Assembly (NCBI GenBank): GCA_016287765.1
Contig: JAEEWS010000027.1
Coordinates: 1 to 36,506, forward strand
Reading direction: 5' to 3'
DNA from: Lachnospiraceae bacterium
GTDB lineage: Bacteria; Bacillota_A; Clostridia; Lachnospirales; Lachnospiraceae
DNA: 36,506 nucleotides
Notes under the pieces: generated by a model
What the model was told of the DNA's origin: nothing
Databases searched by the model: none
The model's input: only the letters and a program-made list of their open reading frames with translations
Translations under genes and position numbers: made by a program
In this document: positions 15,360 through 23,406 of the stretch, in pieces
How the letters are laid out: each line of letters begins with the position of its first letter
How positions within the stretch are numbered: the first letter of the stretch is position 1

Positions 15360-18300
15360 GACCGCATAAACTCATAATGAAAAATTTTGGCCCTTTCCTC
15401 GATGAAAGCCTGGATTTCGATGCATTGGGCGATGTTGTATATATGATAGTGGGAGAGACCGGTGCGGGAAAGACAATGATCTTTGATGCCATATCCTTTG
15501 CACTGTTCGGAAGAGCCAGCGGAGACAAAAGAAGCCGTGTGTCTCTTGAGGATTATTATTGTCGCTATGTGACCGAAGCCGATGGTGGAAAGAAACCGCC
15601 CATGGAAGTGGAACTCACCTTTACAGAAAAAGATGTTGAGTACAGGGTTATTCGTGAAATTTCCTGGGGTAAAACAGGTAAAGCAGGCACATGCAGTGTC
15701 AGCTCCCGGCTTTTTGTGAACGGAGAGGATAAGACTCCCCAGGGTGGAGACACCAAGACCGATCTCTCAAAAGGGGAGATAACCCGGACAATCGAGAAGG
15801 CTGTGGGTCTCAAGGCGGATGACTTTAAGAAGATCGTTATGCTAGCCCAGGGAGAGTTCCAGAAATTCCTTGAAGCGTCCGGTAGTGAGAGAAATGAGAT
15901 CCTGGGAAGGATATACGATAACAGTCCCCACATAGACCTGCAAAACAGGCTGGCAAGCGCCAACGGCCTTTTGAAAAGGAAGATGGAAGCGGCCAGGGAC
16001 ATTATGAAACGGGCTCTTGATGCATGTACTATCCCGGAAAAACTGTCGATGGATGACAGGGATCGGCTGGATGTGGTCACTGAGGACACGGAAGGCCTGT
16101 TTGAGGCGCTTAAAAATGCGGTGGTTTTACTGAAAGAAGAATGCGCCGACACGGAAAAAAACATGGCTCAAAACAGGGAAAAGGCAAGAAAACTCAGGGA
16201 AAAAAGGGTTAAGGCTGAGCAGAACAACCGACTTCTGGATCAAAAACAAAAGCTGATAGAAGAAAAGGAAGAGCTGGATAAGGAAAAAGAGGCATATATT
16301 TCGTTGACCGGTAAGCTTAAAACTGTATCGGAAGCAGAGAAGATCATGCCTTTAAGAAGTGCATTGGAAAAGAGCGAAAAGGCTTTGGAAGAAGCAAAGA
16401 CCAAGGGAGAAGTTCTTTCAAAGGAGAAACAGTCACTGGAGGAAAAAGAACCCGAGGTAAGGGAGAACACTGTTAAGATCAAGGCAGAAAGCGGCCCCAG
16501 GATAAATGAGATAACCGTAAAGGTGACAAGACTTAAAGGCGTCGAGGAAGTATATGACCGGCTGGAAAACAGTCTTTTGAAGGCAGAGCAGGTGAAAAAG
16601 AGGCAGGTCGGGCTGGAGAAGGATCTGGCTGCGGCGGAGAGCGTTCTTCAGGATACGGCCAAAAAGATAAAGGAAAACGAAGAACTGCTGGAGACATTGC
16701 AGGAAGCGGGAGAAGCAGCGGTCAGGCAGGCTGAGGCGGAAAAGAAAAAAGCCGAGGCGCTGGTTAATGATTTTTTGAGCTTGAGGGCTAAGATCAAGGC
16801 TGTTAATGATAAAGAAAAAACGGTTGGAGAGCTGGTGGACGATCTCGGTTGGAAAGAGGCGAATACAAGGGCCGCACAGAAGGAATATGACAGCGCCAAT
16901 CAGAGGTTAAGGCACGGAAGGGCAGCATCGCTGGCGGCGGACATGGTGAAGGAGCTGGAGAAGGCTACGGAGGTCAAGTGCCCTGTTTGCGGTGCGTTGC
17001 ATACAAAGGACGATATAAGCGGATTTGCCGTGGGAGAGGATGAGATCCCAAGTGAGGAAGAAGTAGAGGAACTTTACAAAAAACTTACAGATATGCGGGA
17101 AATAGAGCAGAAAAAACACATGGAAGTGAGCCGAAAGAAGGGTGAACTTGATGGTGACAGGAAGGCTGCTCTTGAAAAGGCGAAGGTTCTTCTGAAAGCA
17201 GCGACCTGGGAAGAGGCAGCGGACGAGCAGGTTTTTGATGAGGCTATGAACGAGGCAAAGGCCGGACTTGAGGCTTCGGCTGATAAGCTGAATGAGGCGG
17301 TTCGGAACCGGGATCTTAAGGCTGAAGCCTTGAAACGCAGAAACGAACTCAATCGGAAAAACGAGATCGATAAGGATAATAAAAAAGCGCTTGAGGCCGA
17401 TCACAACAGGTCGATCACGGAAAAAGCAGAGACTGACAGAGATGTTTTAAATGCAAGGCAGCAGCTTAAAGGATTTCCGGAAAGCAAGGCTTTGGCTATA
17501 AAAGAGATTGCGGAGGGGGTTGCGGAAACTGAAGCTTTAAACAGGAGAGTCAGCGAAGCTGAGCAGGATCTTAATAACCTGATCAGTAAGCTTAGTCGCG
17601 TAAAGGGGCAGCTGGCGGAAAATGAAAGTCTGGTCAATTCGTGCAGGGTTGACAATGGATATGCCTTGGAGCAATGGACAAGCGGGCTTAAAGAACACGG
17701 CTTTGCTGAAGAAAATGCTTTCCTGACGGCTCTTTCACCGGAAGGAACGATCCTCATAAGTGCCGGCGAGGTTCACAGGTGGATCGACATTAAAACCCGG
17801 GCTGTTACCGATTACAATAACAAGGTCATCGAAAACCGCGCGCATATGGAAGAAAACAAGAAGAATACCGAGGGGCTGGTATATACGGATCTGTCGGCCA
17901 TTGACGCGGGCATACATGAGTGCGACGAGGTGGATAGAGAACTGGATCAGCGCAGCAAGGAAGAGTACAGCAACCTTAAACGGACTGAGGAAAATGTGAA
18001 GATCATAAAGTCTAACATGAAGGAATTACAAAAGCTGGCGGCGGTGGAGAAGGAACTCAAGCCGATGGCTGAAAATACGGTCGGACGTAAATTCAAGTTT
18101 AAGGATTATGTTCTGGGTGACTTCTTTGTGCAGATAGCTGATCATGCGTCCGATTACTTCATGGAACTCATGGACGGTAAGTACAGGCTGATGACAAGGA
18201 TGCACAAGAACAAGAGCGCCGATAAAGATAGCGAGGAACTGAGAGACCTTGACCTGCTGGTGGAGGATGCATGGGGGAATTCGGCCAGCGTTGCCATGCT

Positions 18301-18601
18301 TTCCGGCGGACAGTCCTTCGAAGCTTCCCTTGCTCTTGCCCTCGGCCTGTCCGAAGTGGTGCAGATGCAAAAGGCAGGCAAGGTGCACATCGAGAGTATG
18401 TTCATCGACGAAGGCTTCGGAACTCTGGACGGACATCGCTTGGAGCGCTCCATGCATGTGCTTAACAGCATGACCGCCCAGAAGCGTCAGATCGGTATCA
18501 TAACCCACGTGGAAAAGCTGATCAATGCGGATCAATACAAGAAGATCGAGGTAGACCACAAGGACGGCCTCAGTACCATAAACTTTACCGATAACAGATG
18601 A
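15356..18601 (+). CDS. sbcC: Exonuclease SbcCD, ATPase subunit C
   Basis: 1081 residues, SMC/Rad50-like. Walker A is GETGAGKT (33-40). Long coiled coils surround a central zinc-hook CPVC (Cys542, Cys545). The C-terminal half carries the ABC signature LSGGQS (about 982-987) and Walker B FIDEGFGTLD. The hook joins two SbcC molecules and the heads control the SbcD nuclease. ATGA overlap with sbcD indicates a coupled operon. Length and motif order are complete, so the gene looks intact. Confidence 0.96.
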   Translation: MRPHKLIMKNFGPFLDESLDFDALGDVVYMIVGETGAGKTMIFDAISFALFGRASGDKRSRVSLEDYYCRYVTEADGGKKPPMEVELTFTEKDVEYRVIREISWGKTGKAGTCSVSSRLFVNGEDKTPQGGDTKTDLSKGEITRTIEKAVGLKADDFKKIVMLAQGEFQKFLEASGSERNEILGRIYDNSPHIDLQNRLASANGLLKRKMEAARDIMKRALDACTIPEKLSMDDRDRLDVVTEDTEGLFEALKNAVVLLKEECADTEKNMAQNREKARKLREKRVKAEQNNRLLDQKQKLIEEKEELDKEKEAYISLTGKLKTVSEAEKIMPLRSALEKSEKALEEAKTKGEVLSKEKQSLEEKEPEVRENTVKIKAESGPRINEITVKVTRLKGVEEVYDRLENSLLKAEQVKKRQVGLEKDLAAAESVLQDTAKKIKENEELLETLQEAGEAAVRQAEAEKKKAEALVNDFLSLRAKIKAVNDKEKTVGELVDDLGWKEANTRAAQKEYDSANQRLRHGRAASLAADMVKELEKATEVKCPVCGALHTKDDISGFAVGEDEIPSEEEVEELYKKLTDMREIEQKKHMEVSRKKGELDGDRKAALEKAKVLLKAATWEEAADEQVFDEAMNEAKAGLEASADKLNEAVRNRDLKAEALKRRNELNRKNEIDKDNKKALEADHNRSITEKAETDRDVLNARQQLKGFPESKALAIKEIAEGVAETEALNRRVSEAEQDLNNLISKLSRVKGQLAENESLVNSCRVDNGYALEQWTSGLKEHGFAEENAFLTALSPEGTILISAGEVHRWIDIKTRAVTDYNNKVIENRAHMEENKKNTEGLVYTDLSAIDAGIHECDEVDRELDQRSKEEYSNLKRTEENVKIIKSNMKELQKLAAVEKELKPMAENTVGRKFKFKDYVLGDFFVQIADHASDYFMELMDGKYRLMTRMHKNKSADKDSEELRDLDLLVEDAWGNSASVAMLSGGQSFEASLALALGLSEVVQMQKAGKVHIESMFIDEGFGTLDGHRLERSMHVLNSMTAQKRQIGIITHVEKLINADQYKKIEVDHKDGLSTINFTDNR

Positions 18602-18610
18602 GTTTCGGCA

Positions 18611-18682
18611 AATGAGCCTTTGGGGACGGGGTTATGGTGTCACTTTTTGAGCCTTTGGGGACGGGGTTAGAGGTTCATTTTA
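18611..18682. repeat. Two GGGGACGGGG repeat units
   Basis: Two direct 35-bp units (variants TTATGGTGTC and TTAGAGGTTC) directly downstream of sbcC, separated by the TTTTTGAGCCTTT linker. Confidence 0.85.
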
Positions 18683-18698
18683 GTGATATGGTGTAAAA

Positions 18699-18750
18699 AA
18701 AGAAAAGACGGCTAAAAGAGAGATCTTACATCGATTTAGCTGTCTTTTTT
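18699..18750. terminator. Terminator-like hairpin after sbcC
   Basis: AAAAGAC and GCTAAA pair with TTTAGC and GTCTTTT around an 18-base loop; a six-T run follows on the plus strand. It probably ends the sbcDC transcript. The TTTAGC/GCTAAA core is the same as in the repeats that follow. Confidence 0.65.
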
Positions 18751-18808
18751 GCATCAGTGAACGGTAAGGAAATCAAGATAGTAGGATAAAGTCCTGACTT
18801 TCCGGCGT

Positions 18809-18963
18809 TTTAGCTTACCAATTGTCTTCCCGGGAAGAATGAACAGTTGTAAGCAGTACGCTAAATAGCAGGAACTTAAGTCGTTTAGCTTACTTTTGTA
18901 TTTTGGGCAAAAAAATATAGGGCGTAATAGTAAGCTAAACCATTCAGATGGAGGGCATTTAGC
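18809..18963. repeat. Paired TTTAGCTTAC inverted repeats
   Basis: TTTAGCTTAC at 18809 pairs with GTACGCTAAA at 18856, and TTTAGCTTAC at 18884 pairs with GTAAGCTAAA at 18930. The two hairpin units are spaced about 75 bases apart, and a further TTTAGC is at 18958. The sequences between the arms are only loosely similar. No open reading frame. Purpose unknown: it may be two small RNA hairpins or a cluster of protein-binding sites upstream of the sce7726-like gene. Confidence 0.6.
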
Positions 18964-18971
18964 TGATCTTA

Positions 18972-19000
18972 TTGTTTTTGGGTAGGCAGAATGGTATTAT
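18972..19000 (+). promoter_or_regulatory. Promoter of the sce7726-like gene
   Basis: TTGTTT (18972-18977), 17-base spacer and TATTAT (18995-19000), with TGG giving an extended -10. It ends only 9 bases before the ATG, so the transcript would be nearly leaderless. Confidence 0.6.
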
Positions 19001-19009
19001 AAAGCTATT

Positions 19010-19609
19010 ATGAATGATAAAAGCAGAGTTTTGCATGACAAAGACATAAGAGAACCCCTGTTTGATTTCCTGGAAGATACTTACGGTAAAGTCAGGATCC
19101 TGGAAGAAAAGCGTACCGGAAGTGCCAGAGCTGATGTGGTGATGATAACACCGGACTTGCTTTATGGGATAGAGATCAAAAGTGACGCGGATACATATGC
19201 CCGGCTGGAAAAGCAGGTGAAGAACTACAACTGGTACTATGATAGAAACATAGTGGCGGTGGGGAGTTCTCATGCTGCCCACATTGAGGAACATGTGCCG
19301 GAGTGGTGGGGGATAATCACCATTGAGGGGGCTGCTGACGGGAAGGTGGATTTTTATATCCTGAGAAAGCCGGGGGTGAACCCACGGGTGAAGGATAAGC
19401 GGAAGATCACCATTCTTTGGAGGCCTGAGCTCTGCAGGCTGCTGGCGTATAATAAGCTTCCGAAGTATGCTCGGAAGAGTAAGAAATTTGTGCAGGAGAA
19501 ACTGCTGGAAAAGGTGGCGCCGGAGGTGCTGTGGCCCCAGGTGTGCGAGGAATTGTTTCAGAGGGATTATAATTCTATAGCGCAGGAAATTGCGGAGTAT
19601 AAAAAATGA
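19010..19609 (+). CDS. sce7726 family protein, putative PD-(D/E)XK nuclease
   Basis: 199 residues. The N-terminal half shows a PD-(D/E)XK-like core: SARADVV with Asp42, then YGIEIKSD with Glu55 and Lys57, followed by HVPEWWGI. This pattern fits the sce7726 family, small putative nucleases found as accessory genes. No ribosome binding site precedes the ATG and no other upstream start fits. The stop codon TGA (19607-19609) is supplied by the first bases of a palindromic repeat. It converges with the ion channel gene. The biological role is not established; foreign-DNA or repair-related nuclease activity is plausible. Confidence 0.75.
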   Translation: MNDKSRVLHDKDIREPLFDFLEDTYGKVRILEEKRTGSARADVVMITPDLLYGIEIKSDADTYARLEKQVKNYNWYYDRNIVAVGSSHAAHIEEHVPEWWGIITIEGAADGKVDFYILRKPGVNPRVKDKRKITILWRPELCRLLAYNKLPKYARKSKKFVQEKLLEKVAPEVLWPQVCEELFQRDYNSIAQEIAEYKK

Positions 19610-19636
19610 ACCCCTAACCCCGTCCCCAAAGGGTCA
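19607..19636. repeat. Single repeat unit forming the stop codons of two convergent genes
   Basis: One inverted unit running from TGAACCCC to AAAGGGTCA. Its first TGA is the stop of the sce7726-like gene and its last TCA is the stop (TGA on the minus strand) of the channel gene, so it fills the whole 24-bp gap. Confidence 0.85.
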
Positions 19637-20596
19637 TTTTTTCTTATAGATGATCACATTATCGTTGGGTTTAAGGACGGTGGCACCGTGAGGGATGATC
19701 TCTTCGGTGTTGCGGACGACCATGGCGATGATCTCCTGTTGTGGCAGGCGTATGTCGCTGATGGCTTTGTTGGCCCAGGGATGATCGGGAGTGATCTCAT
19801 AGGTGAGAAGCTCCAGCTTGGAGCCGGGCTTTATGGTGGGAAGGTCGCGGACCTTGGTATATTGCTCCACGAAGCCGGCGGAAATGATACCTGTGGGGAT
19901 GGCCACCATTCCCACACCCAGGAAGGAGATAATGATAGCCATGATCCGACCTGCGATGGTCAGGGGATAGATGTCTCCATAACCGATGGTGAGAAGGGTG
20001 GAAGCAGCCCACCAAATGCCGGAAAAAGCATTTTGGAAGATATCGGGCTGAGCCTCGTGTTCCAGTGAATACATGCAAAGAGAGGCTGAAACCATGAGGA
20101 TCAGTATCATCGCGATGGAGGAGAGAAGCTGATTTCTCTTCTCTTTTAAAACCGAGATTATGACATTAAAAGCATCATATTGGGCATTGATCTTAAAGAG
20201 CCTTAAGATCCTGATGACCCTGAATATCCTGAAAGCAACCGCTCCCGCAGGAAACAGGAAGGGCAGATAGAAGGGCAGGAAAGTAAAAAGCTCGATCAGC
20301 CCGTAAAATGAAAAGACATATTTGAGTAAAGCCACGCCCCGGGGAGAGTCGGGATAGAGACAGTCCGAGGTCCAGATCCTTAAGGCATATTCGATCGTAA
20401 AGATCACCACGGTTACGGCTTCGATCACGTTGATCATGGCGCTGTAAGGTTTTGAAACCTCAAAAGTGGAAAAGAGAGTGGCAAAAAGATTTAAGGCGAT
20501 AACAAAAATGATCCCGTAATCAAAAAGTGTGCTGGGAATATCGTTCTTGTTGCCGATCTGTATGATATTGAAGACTTTATTCTTTACTTCGCGCAT
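19634..20596 (-). CDS. Voltage-gated-like potassium channel with RCK C-terminal domain
   Basis: 320 residues. Six membrane segments: S4-like helix with regularly spaced arginines (AFRIFRVIRILRLFK, about 121-135), pore loop with selectivity filter TIGYGD (203-208), and S6. The cytosolic tail (about 255-320) ends in a TrkA_C/RCK_C-type domain (HPWANKAISDIRLP to NDNVIIY). The start codon has AGAGGT upstream. It should carry K+ across the membrane, gated by voltage and perhaps by a ligand bound to the tail. The last codon is provided by the adjoining repeat. A RCK_N domain is absent. Confidence 0.9.
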   Translation of the reverse strand: MREVKNKVFNIIQIGNKNDIPSTLFDYGIIFVIALNLFATLFSTFEVSKPYSAMINVIEAVTVVIFTIEYALRIWTSDCLYPDSPRGVALLKYVFSFYGLIELFTFLPFYLPFLFPAGAVAFRIFRVIRILRLFKINAQYDAFNVIISVLKEKRNQLLSSIAMILILMVSASLCMYSLEHEAQPDIFQNAFSGIWWAASTLLTIGYGDIYPLTIAGRIMAIIISFLGVGMVAIPTGIISAGFVEQYTKVRDLPTIKPGSKLELLTYEITPDHPWANKAISDIRLPQQEIIAMVVRNTEEIIPHGATVLKPNDNVIIYKKK

Positions 20597-20657
20597 ATAT
20601 TACCTCTAAAGGTGTAAAAGTGTAAATTCATTAAAACCGATGGGCAGTGTGAAAGAA

Positions 20658-20723
20658 CCAAAACAGAAACGTCCCCTTCGGCTCAAAAGCCAAAACAGAA
20701 ACGTCCCCATTGGTCCCTTTGGC
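20658..20723. repeat. Second repeat family (GCCAAAACAGAAACGTCCCC), two units
   Basis: Two direct units of CCAAAACAGAAACGTCCCC with short linkers TTCGGCTCAAAA and ATTGGTCCCTTTGGC. The core GGGGACGT resembles the main family but the flanks differ. It lies between the divergent channel and acetyltransferase genes. Confidence 0.75.
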
Positions 20724-20725
20724 TA

Positions 20726-20754
20726 ATGACAGTGTAGCAAAATAATGCTAAAAT
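20726..20754 (+). promoter_or_regulatory. Promoter of the GNAT gene
   Basis: ATGACA (20726-20731), 17-base spacer and TAAAAT (20749-20754) with TGC as extended -10. It starts immediately after the repeat units. Confidence 0.6.
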
Positions 20755-20811
20755 GACAAGTAACACAATAGCTCGCATAGGCAGTGCAGAGAGAAGGAGA
20801 ACAACTCCCAT

Positions 20812-21339
20812 ATGAATGAAGCCGGGATAACCTTAAAGATCGCGAAAAATGACAGGGCCGAGGAGATATATGCCTTGATGAAAGAGGTTTACGAAGGCAT
20901 GGAGGATAAATCCATGTTTGTTTGCGATGATGTGGAGTTTGTGCGGGCGCATATCGAAAAGGAAGGCTTTACGGTGGTGGCCTGCGATGAGGCGGATGGA
21001 CTGCTGGGATGCTTTATCGTGAGGTTTCCGGCGGGGAATCCGGATAATCTTGGAAAAGACATAGGGTTTGATGCGGAGGAACAAAAAAAGGTGGTCCACA
21101 TGGAATCCTGCGTGGTTTCTAAGGAGGCCAGGGGGAGAGGGCTGCAGCTCGCTATGCTTCAATTTGCGGAAAATATGATCGATAAGGGGAAGTACCGCTA
21201 CTTTATGGCTACGGTTGATCCCAACAATCCCGCAAGCTTCAGGACATTCGAGAAAAACGGCTACAGGCTTATGGCTACCAAAGAAAAATATGCAGGGAAG
21301 ATCAGAAGGATCTATTTGAAGGATCTGCAAAGTGAGTAG
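20812..21339 (+). CDS. GNAT family N-acetyltransferase
   Basis: 175 residues. The acetyl-CoA pyrophosphate-binding loop is VVSKEARGRGLQLAML (about 101-116), followed by the conserved MATVDPNNPASFRTFEKNGY stretch of GNAT enzymes that act on small molecules or protein N-termini. AAGGAG is 12 bases before the ATG. It has its own promoter. The substrate is not evident. The frameshifted fragment downstream begins 24 bases after its stop, so the two may once have been an operon. Confidence 0.88.
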   Translation: MNEAGITLKIAKNDRAEEIYALMKEVYEGMEDKSMFVCDDVEFVRAHIEKEGFTVVACDEADGLLGCFIVRFPAGNPDNLGKDIGFDAEEQKKVVHMESCVVSKEARGRGLQLAMLQFAENMIDKGKYRYFMATVDPNNPASFRTFEKNGYRLMATKEKYAGKIRRIYLKDLQSE

Positions 21340-21363
21340 TTGTTTCAGGGAGGGACTTTTACC

Positions 21364-21679
21364 ATGATGGCGTACTTTGAATTTCTTGGGGCGGAACCCA
21401 TTGAAAATACCATCACCTGTATGCATTTTAAATGCGACAAGGCGGTCTGTTTCGGGTACAGCGACACCATCGCAAAGCAAAAAAGGCAACGGAAAAGTGT
21501 CTGAAGAAATACCGTCTTGTATCGGACATAGTTTTTCGCAAGGTCTCACAAAAGGGCCTTCAGTCGGTGCTTAAAGCTATGCAAAAGGAGATCGAGCCTG
21601 AACTCGGCAAAAGGGCTGTTTCATCTATTGCGAGGACAAGCCGCTGGCGGAGAGGATCCGGGAAATGATAAAGGGCTGA
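21364..21679 (+). pseudogene. Frameshifted fragment resembling the N-terminus of DUF1887/Card1-like proteins
   Basis: Starting at ATG 21364 (GAGGG upstream) the frame reads MMAYFEFLGAEPIEN and continues for about 40 residues to an A-run at 21479-21484, where one missing A shifts the frame. The next frame continues with KATEKCLKKYRLVSDIVFRK and LQSVLKAMQKEIEPELGK; a second missing base near 21614 is needed to continue into GCFIYCEDKPLAERI. Joined, these resemble the N-terminal CARF-like half of DUF1887 (Card1/Can2-related) proteins, but the nuclease half is absent. Homology is from memory of the family pattern. Sequencing error could explain the two indels but not the missing C-terminus. Confidence 0.55.
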
Positions 21680-21701
21680 GGCTACCCGAAGGGCGACAAG
21701 C

Positions 21702-22586
21702 CTACTTTATAAACCTGGACTTTATGCTTTCTGTAGGACATGTGGCCTTACACTTGCCACAGCGTATGCATTCCGCGGAATTAGGGTCCTTAAGCACATC
21801 CACTTCCATCGGGCATACATTTTCGCAACGCTTGCAGCCGATGCAGCTGTCATGATCTATCTCGAGGCGATAGAGGCTGAACCTGTTGAACAGGGCATAG
21901 ACAGCGCCAAGAGGGCAGAAATAGCGGCAGAAAAATCTGCTGATAAAGACGGAACCCAAAAGGAAGAAGACCAAGAGCCCGACTTTCCAATTAAAGAGCG
22001 CGCCCGCCAGTTCCCGCAGGTATTCATTCTTCAGGAGAAGGAGAATACCGCCTTCAAGAGTGCCTGCAGGGCAAATGTATTTGCAAAAGAAGGGATCTCC
22101 CACACCAAAGGCATTGGTGGCAAAAATGGGGAGAAGCACCACAAAGATCAAAAGGATAAGATATTTAAGGTATCGGAGAGGCTTGTCTACCTTTTTCGGT
22201 ACCTTTATCTTTTTAGTGGGAATCTTGTGCAGAAGGTCCTGAATCAGACCAAAGGGGCACAGGAAACCGCAGATCAGTCTTCCCAGAACCGTTCCGAATA
22301 GCATCAGGGTCCCGAGAACGTAAAAGGAAAAGTTGTGCCTGGGACCGCCCAGTACCGCCTGCAACGCACCGATGGGGCAGGAGCCCAGTGCACCGGGGCA
22401 GGAATAGCAGTTCAGCACCGGAACACAGACCAGCTTGGAATTTTCGGTAAAGATCTTCCCCTTGGCAAACCCTATGACATAGCCGTTAAAAAGCGCGGCG
22501 GCAGCTATCCTGAAGATAAAGCTGAACTTTTCGTGGCGTTTTTCTTTTTCGGAAGGCTTCAGCCGATCCCTATGCATTCCAGGCAT
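21702..22586 (-). CDS. Membrane-bound 4Fe-4S polyferredoxin (NapH/YccM-like)
   Basis: 294 residues with about five membrane helices. Paired CxxxCP motifs lie at membrane edges (CGFLCPFG and CRYFCPLGA), a Cys-rich segment near the N-terminus reads NCYSCPGALGSCP, and two ferredoxin-type 4Fe-4S clusters follow at the C-terminus (CIGCKRCENVCP and CIRCGKCKATCP). Proteins of this type pass electrons across or along the membrane. It is the last gene of an operon with a TlpA-like thioredoxin lipoprotein and a CXXC microprotein, pointing to reduction of an extracytoplasmic partner. Its start overlaps the microprotein by 28 bases; ATG at 22577 is an alternative. Confidence 0.9.
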   Translation of the reverse strand: MPGMHRDRLKPSEKEKRHEKFSFIFRIAAAALFNGYVIGFAKGKIFTENSKLVCVPVLNCYSCPGALGSCPIGALQAVLGGPRHNFSFYVLGTLMLFGTVLGRLICGFLCPFGLIQDLLHKIPTKKIKVPKKVDKPLRYLKYLILLIFVVLLPIFATNAFGVGDPFFCKYICPAGTLEGGILLLLKNEYLRELAGALFNWKVGLLVFFLLGSVFISRFFCRYFCPLGAVYALFNRFSLYRLEIDHDSCIGCKRCENVCPMEVDVLKDPNSAECIRCGKCKATCPTESIKSRFIK

Positions 22587-22714
22587 ATCTTCACCGCCTT
22601 TCTTAAGACTTCACCGTGCTCACCTCTGTAGATCCCGATGAGGATAAAGGACACTGCCAAAAGAAGAGCTATTATCCGTATTAAGTTAACAGTGATCTTT
22701 TTCCTGTCCTTCAA
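22559..22714 (-). CDS. CD1871A-like CXXC microprotein
   Basis: 51 codons from a TTG start 6 bases after the stop of the thioredoxin-like gene. One membrane helix (NLIRIIALLLAVSFILIGIY) is followed by RGEHGEVLRKAVKICLECIGIG, ending in a conserved CLEC motif (Cys44, Cys47). This matches the CD1871A family of CXXC proteins, which sit between TlpA-like and 4Fe-4S genes in Clostridia. It probably forms part of the same redox relay. The TTG is preferred because no ATG or GTG exists before the helix. Easily missed because of its size. Confidence 0.8.
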   Translation of the reverse strand: MKDRKKITVNLIRIIALLLAVSFILIGIYRGEHGEVLRKAVKICLECIGIG

Positions 22715-22720
22715 ATCCGC

Positions 22721-23296
22721 CTACTTTCCCAGGGCCTTGAGGGCGTCGTCGATGGACTTCTGATAACGTCTCTCCAGATCCTGATATGCACCGATTATGG
22801 CTTCGCCTACAATGTTACCCTTGTTGTCCACAAAAATGGTGGTGGGAACGTACTCGATCTCTCCCGTGAATGTCTCCATATCCTCGTTGCCGCTTAAAAG
22901 GGAAATGCCCTCAAAGTCTGAATCCGAAAGAATCTTCTTAGCTTCGTCGGGATAGTAATCGCCGTCGATACAATAGGTTATGAGCTGTATATTGTCATCC
23001 AGTTTCTTCTGAAACTCCGCAATAGCAGGCATTTCGCGTATGCAGGGCCCGCAGGTTACGCTCCAGACGTTGATCACCGTAACATCGTAATCCGAAAAAT
23101 CGCTCTCCGTAAATTCTTTGCCCTCGGTAGTTTTTGCCGTAAAGGAATTCCAGCTGGTAAAGCCCGAAATGTTTTCCGGAGCATCCGCGCCCGCCGGCTT
23201 TTCACTTTTGCCGCAACCTGCGGTCATCACGATGGCTACAGCAGCGACCAGCAGGAGCCTTAGTCCCGCAGCCATATGTTTTCTCAACTCTTTCAT
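22721..23296 (-). CDS. TlpA/ResA-like thioredoxin lipoprotein
   Basis: 191 residues. The lipoprotein signal peptide ends MTAGC with Cys28 lipidated, then a thioredoxin fold with VINVWSVTCGPCIREMP (active-site Cys82 and Cys85) and the cis-proline loop VPTTIFVD. Anchored outside the membrane, it likely reduces or exchanges disulfides. It is the first gene of the redox operon and is transcribed from a good promoter at 23346-23374. Confidence 0.92.
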   Translation of the reverse strand: MKELRKHMAAGLRLLLVAAVAIVMTAGCGKSEKPAGADAPENISGFTSWNSFTAKTTEGKEFTESDFSDYDVTVINVWSVTCGPCIREMPAIAEFQKKLDDNIQLITYCIDGDYYPDEAKKILSDSDFEGISLLSGNEDMETFTGEIEYVPTTIFVDNKGNIVGEAIIGAYQDLERRYQKSIDDALKALGK

Positions 23297-23345
23297 AATA
23301 ATCTCTCATCTTTCTTGTCTGAATTTGATGCCGAGCATCAGCCCT

Positions 23346-23374
23346 ATAATACATTAAGTTTTATTACCTTGCAA
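23346..23374 (-). promoter_or_regulatory. Promoter of the thioredoxin-polyferredoxin operon
   Basis: On the minus strand TTGCAA (23374-23369), 17-base spacer, TATTAT (23351-23346). A small hairpin GATGC-CGA-GCATC lies in the leader. Confidence 0.75.
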
Positions 23375-23380
23375 GTAGGA

Positions 23381-23406
23381 GCCAAAGGGGACGTTTCCAT
23401 TTTGGC
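23381..23406. repeat. Second-family repeat unit (GCCAAA ... TTTGGC)
   Basis: A single palindrome-ended unit with the core AAAGGGGACGTTTCCATTTT, immediately upstream of the redox operon promoter. Confidence 0.7.
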
